Shown: positions 1 to 9,097 of the stretch, in pieces
How positions within the stretch are numbered: the first letter of the stretch is position 1
Layout: each line of letters begins with the position of its first letter
DNA from: Paraplanobispora siamensis
Lineage (GTDB): Bacteria; Actinomycetota; Actinomycetes; Streptosporangiales; Streptosporangiaceae
DNA: 64,000 bases
Direction of reading: 5' to 3'
Assembly: GCF_016863175.1 (NCBI RefSeq)
Contig: NZ_BOOJ01000021.1
Span: 1-64,000 of the forward strand
Position numbers and translations under genes: made by a program
Notes under the pieces: generated by a model
Databases searched by the model: none
Told to the model about the DNA's origin: nothing
What the model saw: the letters and a program-made list of their open reading frames with translations, nothing else

Positions 1-108
1 GGCCGTACGCCGGAACTCCCCGCCTCCGGCCGTACGCCGGAACTCCCCGCCTCCGGCCGTACGCCGGAACTCCCCGCCTCCGGCCGTGCGCCGGGAGACG
101 TCCCCTCC
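1..108. repeat. 27-bp tandem repeat, three exact copies plus one degenerate
   Basis: Three head-to-tail identical 27-bp units fill 1-81 and a diverged fourth unit follows at 82-108. The unit is a multiple of three and lies in frame inside the leftward TcpE-like gene, so each copy encodes nine residues, read as PEAGSSGVR. The array may continue beyond the window edge. It is a coding minisatellite, so copy number could vary between strains. Confidence 0.9.
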
Positions 109-1028
109 GTCGCCGGTGCCGACGCCACGAGACGGTCACCCCGCGTGCCGCGCCTGTCAGGATCGGCCGGCTTCCCGGCCACGAGCCGGTCGGCTCGCAC
201 GGGCCGCACGCCAGAGGCGGGCCGCGCATCAGGAGCAGGATGCGCACCAGGCGCAGGACGCGCGTCAGAGACGGGCTGCGCCTCAGAAGCAAGCCGCATA
301 TCGGCAGCGGGCCGTACGTCAGAAGCAGTCCGCGCATCGGGCACAGGCCGCGCGTCAGAGACGGACTGCGCCTCAGGCTCAGGCCGCACATCAGCCGCGT
401 GCCGTACGTCAGGAACGGGCCAGGGGGACGAGGGCACGTCGGCGGGCGGGGCGGCATGGCCGAGGGCGGGGGCGGTGCCCTTGCGGGGGACGACGGCCGT
501 GCCCCAGACCACGCGGTCACCTGCGACCGGGGCGGAGGCCGCCGCGGCGGCGGCTGCGGCCACGGCGGGGCGGACCGTCCGCGAGGGCGAGACCGCCCGC
601 TTCGACTGCGCGTGGCGTGCCCGGCGGGGGGTCTTGACCCGGACCGGCGCGGCCGGCTGCGGGGTGGCGCGCCAGACCCGGCCGGTGAGGGTGATCTCCG
701 TGGGCTCCGCGTCGGGGGCCATCCTGCACCAGGTCCGCGGCTCGCCCATGTAGCGCACCTGCGACTGCAGCAGCTCCGTGAGCCTCTTGCTCTCGATCAC
801 CGGCCGGGTGGACAGCCAGGTCACCACTCCCGGCGGAACCAGGTAGAGGACGTGCCAGGGAGTCTGGAAGGGCACACCGACCAGCCACAGCAGGAGCGAC
901 CACGGTGCCATCACACCCACGAACACACCGATCCAGACAATCGGAAGCGGCATCGGCAGCCGTAGGTCGTACAGCTTGTAGAGCCGCTTCTCAATTCGCC
1001 AGATATTGGTATAAGTGGGCAGATCCAC
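1..1028 (-). CDS. TcpE-family conjugation-like membrane protein with repetitive tail (partial)
   Basis: The gene reads leftward from a GTG at 1026-1028, preceded by AAGGAGGAG, and stays open to the window edge, so its C terminus is missing. Residues about 25-75 contain two hydrophobic segments (for example VWIGVFVGVMAPWSLLLWLV), followed by a short conserved-looking part that includes a STRPVIESKRLTELL stretch. This two-helix N-terminal layout matches the TcpE family of conjugative-element proteins, which are inner-membrane components of Gram-positive conjugation channels. From about residue 130 the protein is low-complexity: Arg/Ala-rich, then degenerate SDARPxPDAR-type repeats, then exact nine-residue repeats. 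It follows a TcpC-like gene and a small membrane protein in the same direction, which supports the call. A transfer role on this chromosome is inference. Confidence 0.7.
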   Translation of the reverse strand, partial: MDLPTYTNIWRIEKRLYKLYDLRLPMPLPIVWIGVFVGVMAPWSLLLWLVGVPFQTPWHVLYLVPPGVVTWLSTRPVIESKRLTELLQSQVRYMGEPRTWCRMAPDAEPTEITLTGRVWRATPQPAAPVRVKTPRRARHAQSKRAVSPSRTVRPAVAAAAAAAASAPVAGDRVVWGTAVVPRKGTAPALGHAAPPADVPSSPWPVPDVRHAADVRPEPEAQSVSDARPVPDARTASDVRPAADMRLASEAQPVSDARPAPGAHPAPDARPASGVRPVRADRLVAGKPADPDRRGTRGDRLVASAPATEGTSPGARPEAGSSGVRPEAGSSGVRPEAGSSGVR

Positions 1029-1075
1029 CCGCTCCTCCTTTCTGCTGCTCGATGTCCGGCCGCACGGGTGCGGTC

Positions 1076-1378
1076 TCAGCCTCCGGTGATACCCAGGGCG
1101 CCGGCGATCGCCTTGGCCGTCACCTCGATGATGTTGGGCACGTAGAAGATCACGCCGATCGCGATGGCCAGGATGATGAACTGCACGAACCTGGTGATCT
1201 CTCGCGTGAACAGGAAGAACAGGGCCACCACAGAGACGATGACGAGGAAGAGCGGGGCGAAGAACCGGCGCAGGAAGTCGGCCAGGCCCTCGGTGTTCAC
1301 GCCCCCCGTAGGACCTGCCGGAGGGTTGGTCGGCTGAGCAAGATCGATCATGCTCAGCAGGATGGTCTTCAGGGTCAC
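1076..1378 (-). CDS. small two-helix membrane protein of TcpC/TcpE cluster
   Basis: This encodes 100 residues from a GTG at 1378, with GGAGG nine bases upstream. The start overlaps the stop of the preceding 47-residue ORF as GTGA, so translation is probably coupled. Two predicted membrane helices lie at about residues 39-60 and 66-87 (FLVIVSVVALFFLFT and QFIILAIAIGVIFYVP). The N terminus is Pro/Gly-rich and no catalytic motif is visible. Its place between TcpC-like and TcpE-like genes suggests a small component of the same membrane complex. I do not recognise the family, so the role is inferred from position only. Confidence 0.75.
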   Translation of the reverse strand: MTLKTILLSMIDLAQPTNPPAGPTGGVNTEGLADFLRRFFAPLFLVIVSVVALFFLFTREITRFVQFIILAIAIGVIFYVPNIIEVTAKAIAGALGITGG

Positions 1379-1518
1379 TTCTCGTCCTCCGTGCTCATGA
1401 TCGCCGATTTCCGGCGGTCATGGGCGCGCGACGCGCGCGCGTCGGCCGCCTCACCGCCGGTTCGCCGATCAGGGGGGCTCTGTTCACTGCGGACTGGCAC
1501 CGTTCGATCATGCGTCAT
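1375..1518 (-). CDS. 47-residue ORF coupled to both neighbours
   Basis: The ATG at 1516-1518 overlaps the TcpC-like stop codon (ATGA), and the stop overlaps the next gene's GTG start (GTGA). The ORF therefore exactly fills the gap between two genes. The product would be a charged, Arg/Glu/Asp-rich 47-residue peptide with no membrane helix and no recognised domain, ending in STEDEK. Its 3' end also carries the Shine-Dalgarno sequence of the downstream gene. It could be a genuine small subunit or a translated spacer that only couples ribosomes. The double overlap is the only evidence for it. Confidence 0.4.
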   Translation of the reverse strand: MTHDRTVPVRSEQSPPDRRTGGEAADARASRAHDRRKSAIMSTEDEK

Positions 1519-2540
1519 CCCGCGGACCGTTCCGCGCCGCGGATCTCTTTGACGAACCACTTGCCGTCCTGCTCGACCACGGTGAGGACGTAGGACTGTT
1601 CCAGCTTCCCGCTCATGTCGCCCGGATCGCCGGGGGTGGGCTCGGCGGAGGGGGCCGCTCCGGTGGGCACGCCCCAGACCACCGTGGCGGTCACCTCCCG
1701 GGTCGCGCCGCTGACGAGCGGCACGACGAGGTCCTTGAGCTCCACGAAGGTGAACGCGCCTCCGAACCCCTCCAGGGTGACGCCCGAGGCGGCGTACTGC
1801 TGCAGGGAGGCGGTGTCGCTCGCCGCGTAGGCCTTGAAGAAGTTGGCCATGGGAGTGCGCAGCTCCCGCTCGACGGCGTCGTCGCGCTCGGGCGTGGGCA
1901 GCACGGGCAGGTTCGCCGCCGACGGGGCCGGCAGGATGCCCGGACGCCCCGAGACCACGAACCGCCCGGTCTGCGGGTCGTAGAAGACCGGCACGGACAG
2001 CAGCTGCCGGCGGTTGCCCGACTGGTACATCAGGGTCACGACCGCGTTCGAGCCGTCGACGACCCGGGTGTCGTACGGCTGGATCGCCCCGGCGCTCATC
2101 CTCCCGAGGCCGTCCCAGCCGAACTGCGGCTCGGCCCCGTCGGGCAGGAAGGGGGCCAGGCGGCCGGCCCGCTCCGACGCGCGGACGGCGTCGAAATTCA
2201 GGTAGACGGCCGCGAACTGGCTGGCGAAAGACGTCGCCTCCGTCACGGGGAATCCCTGGTCGGTGGGGGTGGAAGCGGTTCCTTCCGCCGCTCCTTGCTG
2301 AGTAAATCGCTCAAAAGGTGCACGGACCCCATTTACCACGATAACCACTATTAACGCCCACAGAATGACGCGACCGGTCCACACCAGCCAGCGCCCGCCG
2401 CCACCGGACCAGCGCCCGCGACGCGGCGTCCGCCCACGCGCCGGGGCGCGCTCGGGATCGTCGAACTCCTCCGTGTACGCCGAAAGCTCAGGGTCGCCAG
2501 CGATCCGCGGATCCTGCTGGACGGTGGACCTTCGAGCCAT
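1515..2540 (-). CDS. TcpC-like conjugal transfer protein
   Basis: The product has about 341 residues. The start is taken at the ATG at 2540, with GGAGG just upstream; a GTG directly before it is also possible. An Arg/Gly-rich cytoplasmic N terminus is followed by one membrane helix at about residues 53-75 (VWTGRVILWALIVVIVVNG). After that comes a large extracytoplasmic part with two similar halves, the second containing NFFKAYAASDTASLQQYAAS and a YVLTVVEQDGKWFVKEI-type ending. This layout of one helix plus two NTF2-like domains is that of TcpC, the bitopic wall-side component of Gram-positive conjugation systems. Neighbouring TcpE-like and small membrane genes agree. No relaxase or coupling ATPase is visible here; they could lie beyond the left edge. 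Confidence 0.8.
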   Translation of the reverse strand: MARRSTVQQDPRIAGDPELSAYTEEFDDPERAPARGRTPRRGRWSGGGGRWLVWTGRVILWALIVVIVVNGVRAPFERFTQQGAAEGTASTPTDQGFPVTEATSFASQFAAVYLNFDAVRASERAGRLAPFLPDGAEPQFGWDGLGRMSAGAIQPYDTRVVDGSNAVVTLMYQSGNRRQLLSVPVFYDPQTGRFVVSGRPGILPAPSAANLPVLPTPERDDAVERELRTPMANFFKAYAASDTASLQQYAASGVTLEGFGGAFTFVELKDLVVPLVSGATREVTATVVWGVPTGAAPSAEPTPGDPGDMSGKLEQSYVLTVVEQDGKWFVKEIRGAERSAG

Positions 2541-3000
2541 CACGCCTCCGCTCGCGCCGATTCCCCCGGTTGGCGCGGTGTCGTATTACTCCCGATCCCG
2601 TTAGCCATGGTGAAGTAATTACCCTAACCGCCTTGCCGATTCTTCCAGGAAAACCACGCCCATGCTGCAGGCATCGCCCTCACTGAGCAAACCGGATCTG
2701 GGAGCGGCCGGGCGGTCCGGACCGTTCAGGGCGATGAGCGCAGCACATTACTCCTGGCCAGCGCGGGGACCGGTTACCCAAACGCCATCCCTTGCTATCC
2801 ATTGAGCGCCGTGACTGTCTCGACCTGCGCCTTTGGGAGAAGGGGCGGCTGAGGGCGGCGTGACGTGACGTCACCGGACCCTCACGCCACGGCACCCCCG
2901 CCGGGCGGGCGGAGGCGCCGGCCGTACGGATCCCGTACGGCTCAGCCAGGCGAGGGCCGCGTGGACCGCGTACGGCTCGACCGGGCGGAGGCCGTACGGA
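2541..3000. other. intergenic region with short repeats and a palindrome
   Basis: No convincing gene is seen in these 460 bases. The left half is AT-richer than its surroundings and probably holds the promoter of the leftward TcpC-like gene. Near 2864-2873 the sequence contains the palindrome GTGACGTCAC. Between 2918 and 3005 the motif GTACGG recurs about four times in a loosely repeated context, with GGCCGTACGGATC occurring twice. I could not assign these repeats to any element. Confidence 0.5.
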
Positions 3001-3174
3001 TCACTCGGGCGGAGGATCGAAGCCCGTGCACGGCTGAAGCGTCCACGAGCGGCGGATTCGCGCGTCGAGCAGCTTGCGCACCAGCTCCGGGTCCATCTCC
3101 TTCAGCACCTGGAGAGGAAGGCTGCTCGGCTCGGACCGATCGGCGGGTTCCGGTGTCTTCCTTCTGCTGGTCAT
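3001..3174 (-). CDS. hypothetical 57-residue protein
   Basis: A possible start is the ATG at 3174, with an AGGAGG-type sequence about 14 bases upstream, which is farther than usual. The product would have a polar N terminus, an amphipathic central segment (QVLKEMDPELVRKLLDAR) and a short tail, RRSWTLQPCTGFDPPPE, containing one Cys and one Trp. The reading frame remains open far upstream, but that upstream sequence looks like out-of-frame GC-rich DNA. The leader-plus-tail shape recalls a peptide precursor, but no modification enzyme lies nearby. I do not recognise it. Confidence 0.35.
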   Translation of the reverse strand: MTSRRKTPEPADRSEPSSLPLQVLKEMDPELVRKLLDARIRRSWTLQPCTGFDPPPE

Positions 3175-3678
3175 ATCCGCAGCCTGCGCCTCCTCCCTGC
3201 GGATGTCCAGGCGGAGCCGGACTCCGGAAGGCCCGCCCGCGCGGCGGACCGGACCCCGCCGGACCGAATCCCCATCCGATCCGTCAGCGGCTGCGCACCG
3301 AGCGCACATCATGCGCGTCTTCCCCCTCGTCCGCATCCCCGACCCCCGGCGACGACCGGGCCCGGCATCGCGAAGATCACTTATGGCGGGGAGGGCCGCT
3401 TCTCCGCCTGGGCGCCGACCGCCTCCGGACGCCTGCACGACCCGCCGGCCTCCGACACCGACCGCCACAGGGGGACGGCGCCGTCGCCATCCGGCACCCG
3501 GTACGTGAGCGTCAAGGCGTCCGGATCGTGGTCGACCGTCCGCAAGCAGCCGGGCGTCCCGCAGGGCCACCGCTTTCCGCGGTCATGACGCGTCCGGCCC
3601 GGACGGGGGCGGTGAGCCACCCGGCCGGGCCGGACATGTGTACGCCGTGAGCGGCTGCCGGACGCGCGCCGTGAGCGG
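3175..3678. other. stretch without a recognisable gene
   Basis: Several overlapping open frames exist here on both strands, but none has a plausible composition, ribosome-binding site or recognisable motif. A leftward frame around 3381-3620 contains a protein-like stretch (DALTLTYRVPDGDGAVPLW), which may be the eroded remnant of a gene. This is a weak impression and I do not annotate it as a gene. Confidence 0.35.
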
Positions 3679-4767
<1,089 letters not shown>

Positions 4768-4802
4768 GTGACCCGAGTCTACGGGGAAGCGCGCAGTGCT
4801 GC

Positions 4803-4945
4803 CCGACGCAGGCAGGTCACGGGGCACCCGATCGCGTCGTCCCGCGCATGCGGATCACCGGGCGCCCGGCCGGATGTCCCGCGCAGACACGTCACCGGGC
4901 GCCCGGCCCGGATGTCCGGCGCAGGCACGTCACGGGACGCCGGAT
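4803..4945. repeat. imperfect repeats with palindromic core CCGGGCGCCCGG
   Basis: Units of about 35-40 bases built from GGCACGTCACC, the palindrome CCGGGCGCCCGG and CCGGATGTCC recur roughly three times with changes. They span the short gap downstream of ychF's start region and run into the 3' end of the LppU-like gene, where the last residues of that protein are encoded by repeat sequence. Each unit could fold into a hairpin. The array might act as a terminator for the leftward gene or be a small dispersed palindromic repeat. Confidence 0.6.
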
Positions 4946-5821
4946 CCCGGGGTCGCGCACCCGCAGATAGCGGTCGGAGCCCCGGGGGCAGTCTGCGCGG
5001 GCCTCGGCCCTGGCCGTCACCTTCGCCCAGGCGCGGCGGGAGGCGCACGGCGCCTTCGCCAGCGCCTCGCGGCTCACCAGCCGCCCTCCCGGCCTGGCCA
5101 CGCAGTCGCCCACGGAGAGCACCCGCCCGCCCTCTCCCAGGCAGGCGACCGCCCGGCCGTCCAGGGCGATCGCGTCCAGGGACCTGCGGGGACAGGCGGA
5201 ACTGCGCTCCACCACGGCCAGCACCTTGCCGTACCAGTCCTTGGCCGAGCAGGGCCGCTCCCCCTCGCGCAGCGTCAGGCAGTCACCCGCCCGCAGCACT
5301 CCCCCGCCCCGGCCCGGGTCTCCGGGGTGCGGGCCGCGGAGGTTTCGTACGCACGCCGTACGGTCGGACCGCCGGGCGGACGTCTCGGCGTCCGCCTTCT
5401 GCGGAGCGGAAGCCTCCGAGGCCGGCGCCTCCGGTGGCGGTTCCTTCGGTGTCGGCTCCTTCGATGTCGGCTCCTTCGATGTCGGCTCCTTCGGGGCCGG
5501 CGTGGCGGGAGGCGTCGTGATCCTGACGAACTCGTCGGTGATGACGGGGCAGTCGGGCGCGCGGAGGCCGACCATCGAGATCACCCTGCCGTCGGCGTCG
5601 TCGCAGAGCACCAGCGCGAACCTGCCGCCCTCGCGCTCGACGCAGGCCCCCTCCTTCCAGGTGAGCGCGGCGGCGGCCGCCTCGGCCGCCCGCGTCGCCT
5701 CGTGCGCCCGCTCGGCGCGCCCGGCGATGAACACTCCCGTCGCGGCGACCACCGCCACCGTGACGACGGCCGTCACCCCGAGCGCGGGCACCGCCCTCGA
5801 CCCCAGCCCCCGTGTGCCCAC
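4892..5821 (-). CDS. membrane-anchored protein with two Cys-containing LppU-like repeats
   Basis: The start is set at the GTG at 5821, preceded by AGTAGGGGGG; this gives about 309 residues. A membrane helix at about residues 15-37 (VPALGVTAVVTVAVVAATGVF) anchors the protein, with the rest outside. A central linker contains KEPTS/KEPTPKEP repeats. Two or three repeat modules have the pattern GDC - PC - V - CP (for example LRAGDCLTL then SSACPRRS, and LSVGDCVA then RADCPRGSDRYL), as seen in actinobacterial LppU/SCO3897-type proteins, where paired Cys probably form disulfides. There is no lipobox here. Function is unknown. Its last codons lie in the flanking repeat array, so the C terminus may be recent. 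It is divergent from rmuC. Confidence 0.6.
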   Translation of the reverse strand: MGTRGLGSRAVPALGVTAVVTVAVVAATGVFIAGRAERAHEATRAAEAAAAALTWKEGACVEREGGRFALVLCDDADGRVISMVGLRAPDCPVITDEFVRITTPPATPAPKEPTSKEPTSKEPTPKEPPPEAPASEASAPQKADAETSARRSDRTACVRNLRGPHPGDPGRGGGVLRAGDCLTLREGERPCSAKDWYGKVLAVVERSSACPRRSLDAIALDGRAVACLGEGGRVLSVGDCVARPGGRLVSREALAKAPCASRRAWAKVTARAEARADCPRGSDRYLRVRDPGIRRPVTCLRRTSGPGAR

Positions 5822-5954
5822 AGATGCCCCCCTACTTTCCGTGTTCGCTATCAAACTTTGAGTGATCGGATGCGTTCGCACAAGCGGAACACGAGGGTCA
5901 GTCGGAAAGCGTGTCGGACACATGGGAGCCGCCATACCTGGGATCATGCGAAAG

Positions 5955-7268
5955 ATGGACGTCATGGCACTCGTCTTCCAGTTGGCCGTGGGACTCGCGG
6001 CGGGGCTCGCGATCGGGTTCCTGCTGGGCCGGGGACGCGCGTCGGCCGGGGCGTCGGACGCCGTCACCCGCCTGGCGGAGGCCGAGGCCCGCGCCGCGGC
6101 GGCCGAGGAGAAGGTCCGCTACGTCGAGGAGCAGCTCGCCGAGCGCTTCCAGGCCCTGTCGGCCCGCGCGCTGGACGTCAACAACCTGCGCTTCCTGGAG
6201 CTGGCCGAGACCCGGCTGGCCGCCAGCCGCGCCGAGGCCACCGGGGAGCTGGAACAGCGCAAGCAGGCGGTCGAGCACCTGATCGAGCCGCTGAAGGACA
6301 CCCTGGCCCGGGTCGAGGCGCAGCTGCGCGACACCCAGTCGGGCCAGCGCGCCGCGCACGCCGAGCTGACCCGGCACATCGACGTCATCCGCGAGAGCAA
6401 CGACCGGCTCCGCGACCAGACCGGCGCCCTGGTCCGGGCCCTGCAGCGGCCCGACGCCCAGGGCCGGTGGGGGGAGCTCCAGCTGCGCAGGGTCGCCGAG
6501 ATCGCCGGCATGCAGCGCTTCTGCGACTTCGAGGAGCAGGCGAACGCGACGACCGCCGACGGCGCGCTCCGCCCCGACATGGTGGTACGGCTGGCGGGCG
6601 GCAAGAACATCGTGGTCGACTCCAAGGTCTCCCTGGCCGCCTATCTGGAGGCCGCGCAGTCCACCGACCCCGACCACCGGTCCTCCCGGCTCGACGCCCA
6701 CGCCAGGCACGTGCGCGAGCACGTGGACCGGCTGGCCGCCAAGGGCTACTGGCAGGCCTTCAGCCCCGCGCCGGAGTTCGTCGTGCTGTTCATCCCGGGA
6801 GAGGCCTTCCTCGCGCCGGCGCTGGAGCGCGACCCCGGCCTGCTGGAGTACGCCATGCGGCGGCGGGTCCACATCGCCACGCCCACCACGCTGATCACCA
6901 TGCTCAGGACCGCCCAGTACGCCTGGCAGCAGGAGGCGCTCAGCGAGAACGCCCGCGCGGTCTTCGAACTGGGCAAGGAGCTGTACGAACGGCTGAGCAC
7001 CATGGGCAGGAACATGGACACGATGGGCCGTTCGCTGAGCCGGGCGGTGGAGGCCTACAACCGCACGGTCGGGTCCCTGGAGACGCGGGTGCTGGTGAGC
7101 GCCCGCAAGCTGAACGACCTGGGGCTGGTCGACACCGACATGGAGCGGCCCACGACGGTCGAGGACCTGCCCCGCGCGCTCACCTCTCCGGAACTGCTGG
7201 AAGAAGACACGCCAAGCTCATCCCTCATCTCCCGATTGAACGGTAAGTTGGCCAACGACCTGCCTTGA
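5955..7268 (+). CDS. rmuC: RmuC-family DNA recombination protein
   Basis: This gives about 437 residues, starting from the ATG at 5955; an in-frame ATG at 5964 begins MALVFQLAVGL and is equally plausible. A single N-terminal membrane helix (residues about 7-25) is followed by a long Ala/Glu/Arg-rich coiled coil to about residue 165. The conserved RmuC nuclease-like core then starts with QGRWGELQLRRVAEIAGM and includes PDMVVRLAGGKNIVVDSKVSL and EFVVLFIPGEAFLAPAL. The family limits DNA inversions and rearrangements; the core resembles restriction-endonuclease folds. A DUF6542 membrane protein follows, as often seen in actinobacteria. Confidence 0.92.
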   Translation: MDVMALVFQLAVGLAAGLAIGFLLGRGRASAGASDAVTRLAEAEARAAAAEEKVRYVEEQLAERFQALSARALDVNNLRFLELAETRLAASRAEATGELEQRKQAVEHLIEPLKDTLARVEAQLRDTQSGQRAAHAELTRHIDVIRESNDRLRDQTGALVRALQRPDAQGRWGELQLRRVAEIAGMQRFCDFEEQANATTADGALRPDMVVRLAGGKNIVVDSKVSLAAYLEAAQSTDPDHRSSRLDAHARHVREHVDRLAAKGYWQAFSPAPEFVVLFIPGEAFLAPALERDPGLLEYAMRRRVHIATPTTLITMLRTAQYAWQQEALSENARAVFELGKELYERLSTMGRNMDTMGRSLSRAVEAYNRTVGSLETRVLVSARKLNDLGLVDTDMERPTTVEDLPRALTSPELLEEDTPSSSLISRLNGKLANDLP

Positions 7269-7348
7269 AAGGTGTTTCCTGGAACCGGGGTGCGGCGGAC
7301 ACTGGAAACCGCGGGGGCGGCTGTGAGGGGGACGGGCGAGGTGGTCGC

Positions 7349-7873
7349 ATGAGCGAGCGTAGCCGGGCATCCGGCATCCGGCTGACCGCGCGGGGAGCGG
7401 TGGCGTCCATGCTGGTGTTCACATTGGCGGGGAGCGTGCTGCACACCCTGCTCGGGCCCTCCGCCCTGGTCGGGGCGGCGTTCGTGGCCGGTTGCGTGGC
7501 CGCGGCGTCCCTGGTCAACCCGCGCGACCTGCTCTCGCTGGTGGTCTCCCCACCGTTGATCTTCTTCATCGCCGCGCTGATCGCCGAGGCGGTCCGCTCG
7601 TTGTCGGCTGCCTCCCCGGTCCAGGCCTTCGGCCTGGGGATGTTCACCGCGATGTCCGGCGGGGCCCCGTGGCTGTTCGCCGGCACGGCCCTGGTGCTGG
7701 TCATCGCCTGGCGGCGCGGGCTGACCCGGTGCGTCCGCGAGCTGCGCGAGGAGGTCCGCGCCGACGCCCCCGGCGTGCCCCGCCCGAGGGTCGGCGACGA
7801 CAGCGGCTTCGCGCCCGAGCCCGAGGGCTATTTCGAGCCCCGGATCTACGGCACCCCGCGCGAGGGCCAGTGA
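7349..7873 (+). CDS. DUF6542 membrane protein
   Basis: The start is taken at the ATG at 7349, preceded by GCGAGGTGG; the longer frame starting before the rmuC stop encodes an unlikely Gly-rich leader. The 174-residue product has four hydrophobic segments between about residues 15 and 125 (for example VASMLVFTLAGSVLHTLL and SLVVSPPLIFFIAALIAEA), then a polar acidic C-terminal tail ending in a YFEPRIYGTP motif. This is the layout of DUF6542 proteins, which often sit next to ychF/rmuC in actinobacteria. Function is unknown. It probably shares a transcript with rmuC. Confidence 0.75.
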   Translation: MSERSRASGIRLTARGAVASMLVFTLAGSVLHTLLGPSALVGAAFVAGCVAAASLVNPRDLLSLVVSPPLIFFIAALIAEAVRSLSAASPVQAFGLGMFTAMSGGAPWLFAGTALVLVIAWRRGLTRCVRELREEVRADAPGVPRPRVGDDSGFAPEPEGYFEPRIYGTPREGQ

Positions 7874-8014
7874 CCTTCCCGGCCCGGCGGGCCGTACCGA
7901 GCCCGATGACCCGATGCGCCACACGAACCCGATGAGCACCGTACGGGCCCGGTGAGTGCCGGTACGGCGGCGCCCGGCGCCGCCGTACGACGGGGATGCC
8001 TCAGAGGGGATGCC

Positions 8015-8986
8015 TCAGACGGCCGTGGCCCGGAGGTTCTTGCGCAGCTCGTGCGGGAGGGCGAAGCGCACGTTCTCCTCGACGGAGTGGACTTCCTCGA
8101 CGTCGTCGAAGCCGTGCTCGGCGAGGCGGGCCAGGACTCCGGCGACCAGCTCGTCCGGGACCGAGGCGCCGCTCGTCACGCCGACGGTGGTGACGCCGTC
8201 GAGCCACTCGTCCTCGATGAAGGAGGCGTTGTCGACGAGGTAGGAGGCGTCGGCCCCGTGGTCGAGGGCGACCTCGACCAGGCGCTTGGAGTTGGAGGAG
8301 TTCTCCGAGCCGACGACGATGACCAGCTCGGCCTGCGCGGCGATCTCCTTCACCGCGACCTGGCGGTTCTGGGTGGCGTAGCAGATGTCGTCGCTCGGCG
8401 GGTCGATGAGGTTGGGGAAGCGCTCCTTGAGCCGGGTGACCGTCTCGGTCGTCTCGTCCACCGACAGCGTGGTCTGCGACAGCCACACCAGCCGCTCGGG
8501 GTCCTTGACCTTGACGGAGTCGACGGCGGCCAGACCGTCCACGAGCTGGATGTGGTCGGGCGCCTCGCCCGCGGTACCCTCGACTTCCTCGTGGCCCTCG
8601 TGGCCGATCAGCAGAATGTCGTAGTCCTGGGAGGCGAAGCGCTTGGCCTCGTTGTGCACCTTGGTGACCAGCGGGCAGGTGGCGTCGATCGTCTTCAGCC
8701 CGCGCTGGGCGGCCTCCCGGTGGACGGCCGGAGAGACGCCGTGGGCGGAGAAGACGACGATGGCGCCCTCGGGAACCTGCTCGGTCTCCTCGACGAAGAT
8801 CGCTCCGCGCTCTTCCAGCGTCTTGACCACGTGGGTGTTGTGCACGATCTGCTTGCGGACGTAGATCGGCGCGCCGTACTGCTCCAGGGCCTTCTCGACG
8901 GCCTGGACCGCCCGGTCGACCCCCGCGCAGTAACCACGGGGCTTCGCCACAAGTACACGACGGGTCGCGCGGGTCTTTGAAGTCAT
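8015..8986 (-). CDS. ispH: 4-hydroxy-3-methylbut-2-enyl diphosphate reductase IspH
   Basis: This iron-sulfur enzyme catalyses the last step of the MEP isoprenoid pathway, giving IPP and DMAPP. The 323-residue length fits the family. The three cluster-binding Cys lie in [12 protein letters not shown] (near residue 20), [13 protein letters not shown] and [11 protein letters not shown]. Substrate-binding motifs include FSAHGVSP, the catalytic Glu region within [13 protein letters not shown], and [11 protein letters not shown]. It diverges from the lipid-droplet-protein gene, matching the arrangement around Rv1107c-Rv1110 in mycobacteria. Confidence 0.97.
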   Translation of the reverse strand: MTSKTRATRRVLVAKPRGYCAGVDRAVQAVEKALEQYGAPIYVRKQIVHNTHVVKTLEERGAIFVEETEQVPEGAIVVFSAHGVSPAVHREAAQRGLKTIDATCPLVTKVHNEAKRFASQDYDILLIGHEGHEEVEGTAGEAPDHIQLVDGLAAVDSVKVKDPERLVWLSQTTLSVDETTETVTRLKERFPNLIDPPSDDICYATQNRQVAVKEIAAQAELVIVVGSENSSNSKRLVEVALDHGADASYLVDNASFIEDEWLDGVTTVGVTSGASVPDELVAGVLARLAEHGFDDVEEVHSVEENVRFALPHELRKNLRATAV

Positions 8987-9097
8987 GTTCTTATGCTACG
9001 TGGAGTGCCCATGGGTTCCGCTCATGTGCCCCTTGACCTCGCAATGGCCCCGAATGCCAGACAAGCCATCCAATACAGACCTCCCGAGGGAGACGAA

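Noticed and set aside
1-108. CRISPR array
   Set aside because: The 27-bp units are directly contiguous without spacers and lie in frame inside a coding region.
86-965. Several long + strand open frames of 180-240 codons over the first kilobase
   Set aside because: They are Arg/Ala-rich shadows of the leftward TcpE-like gene, which has a ribosome-binding site, helices and a sensible composition.
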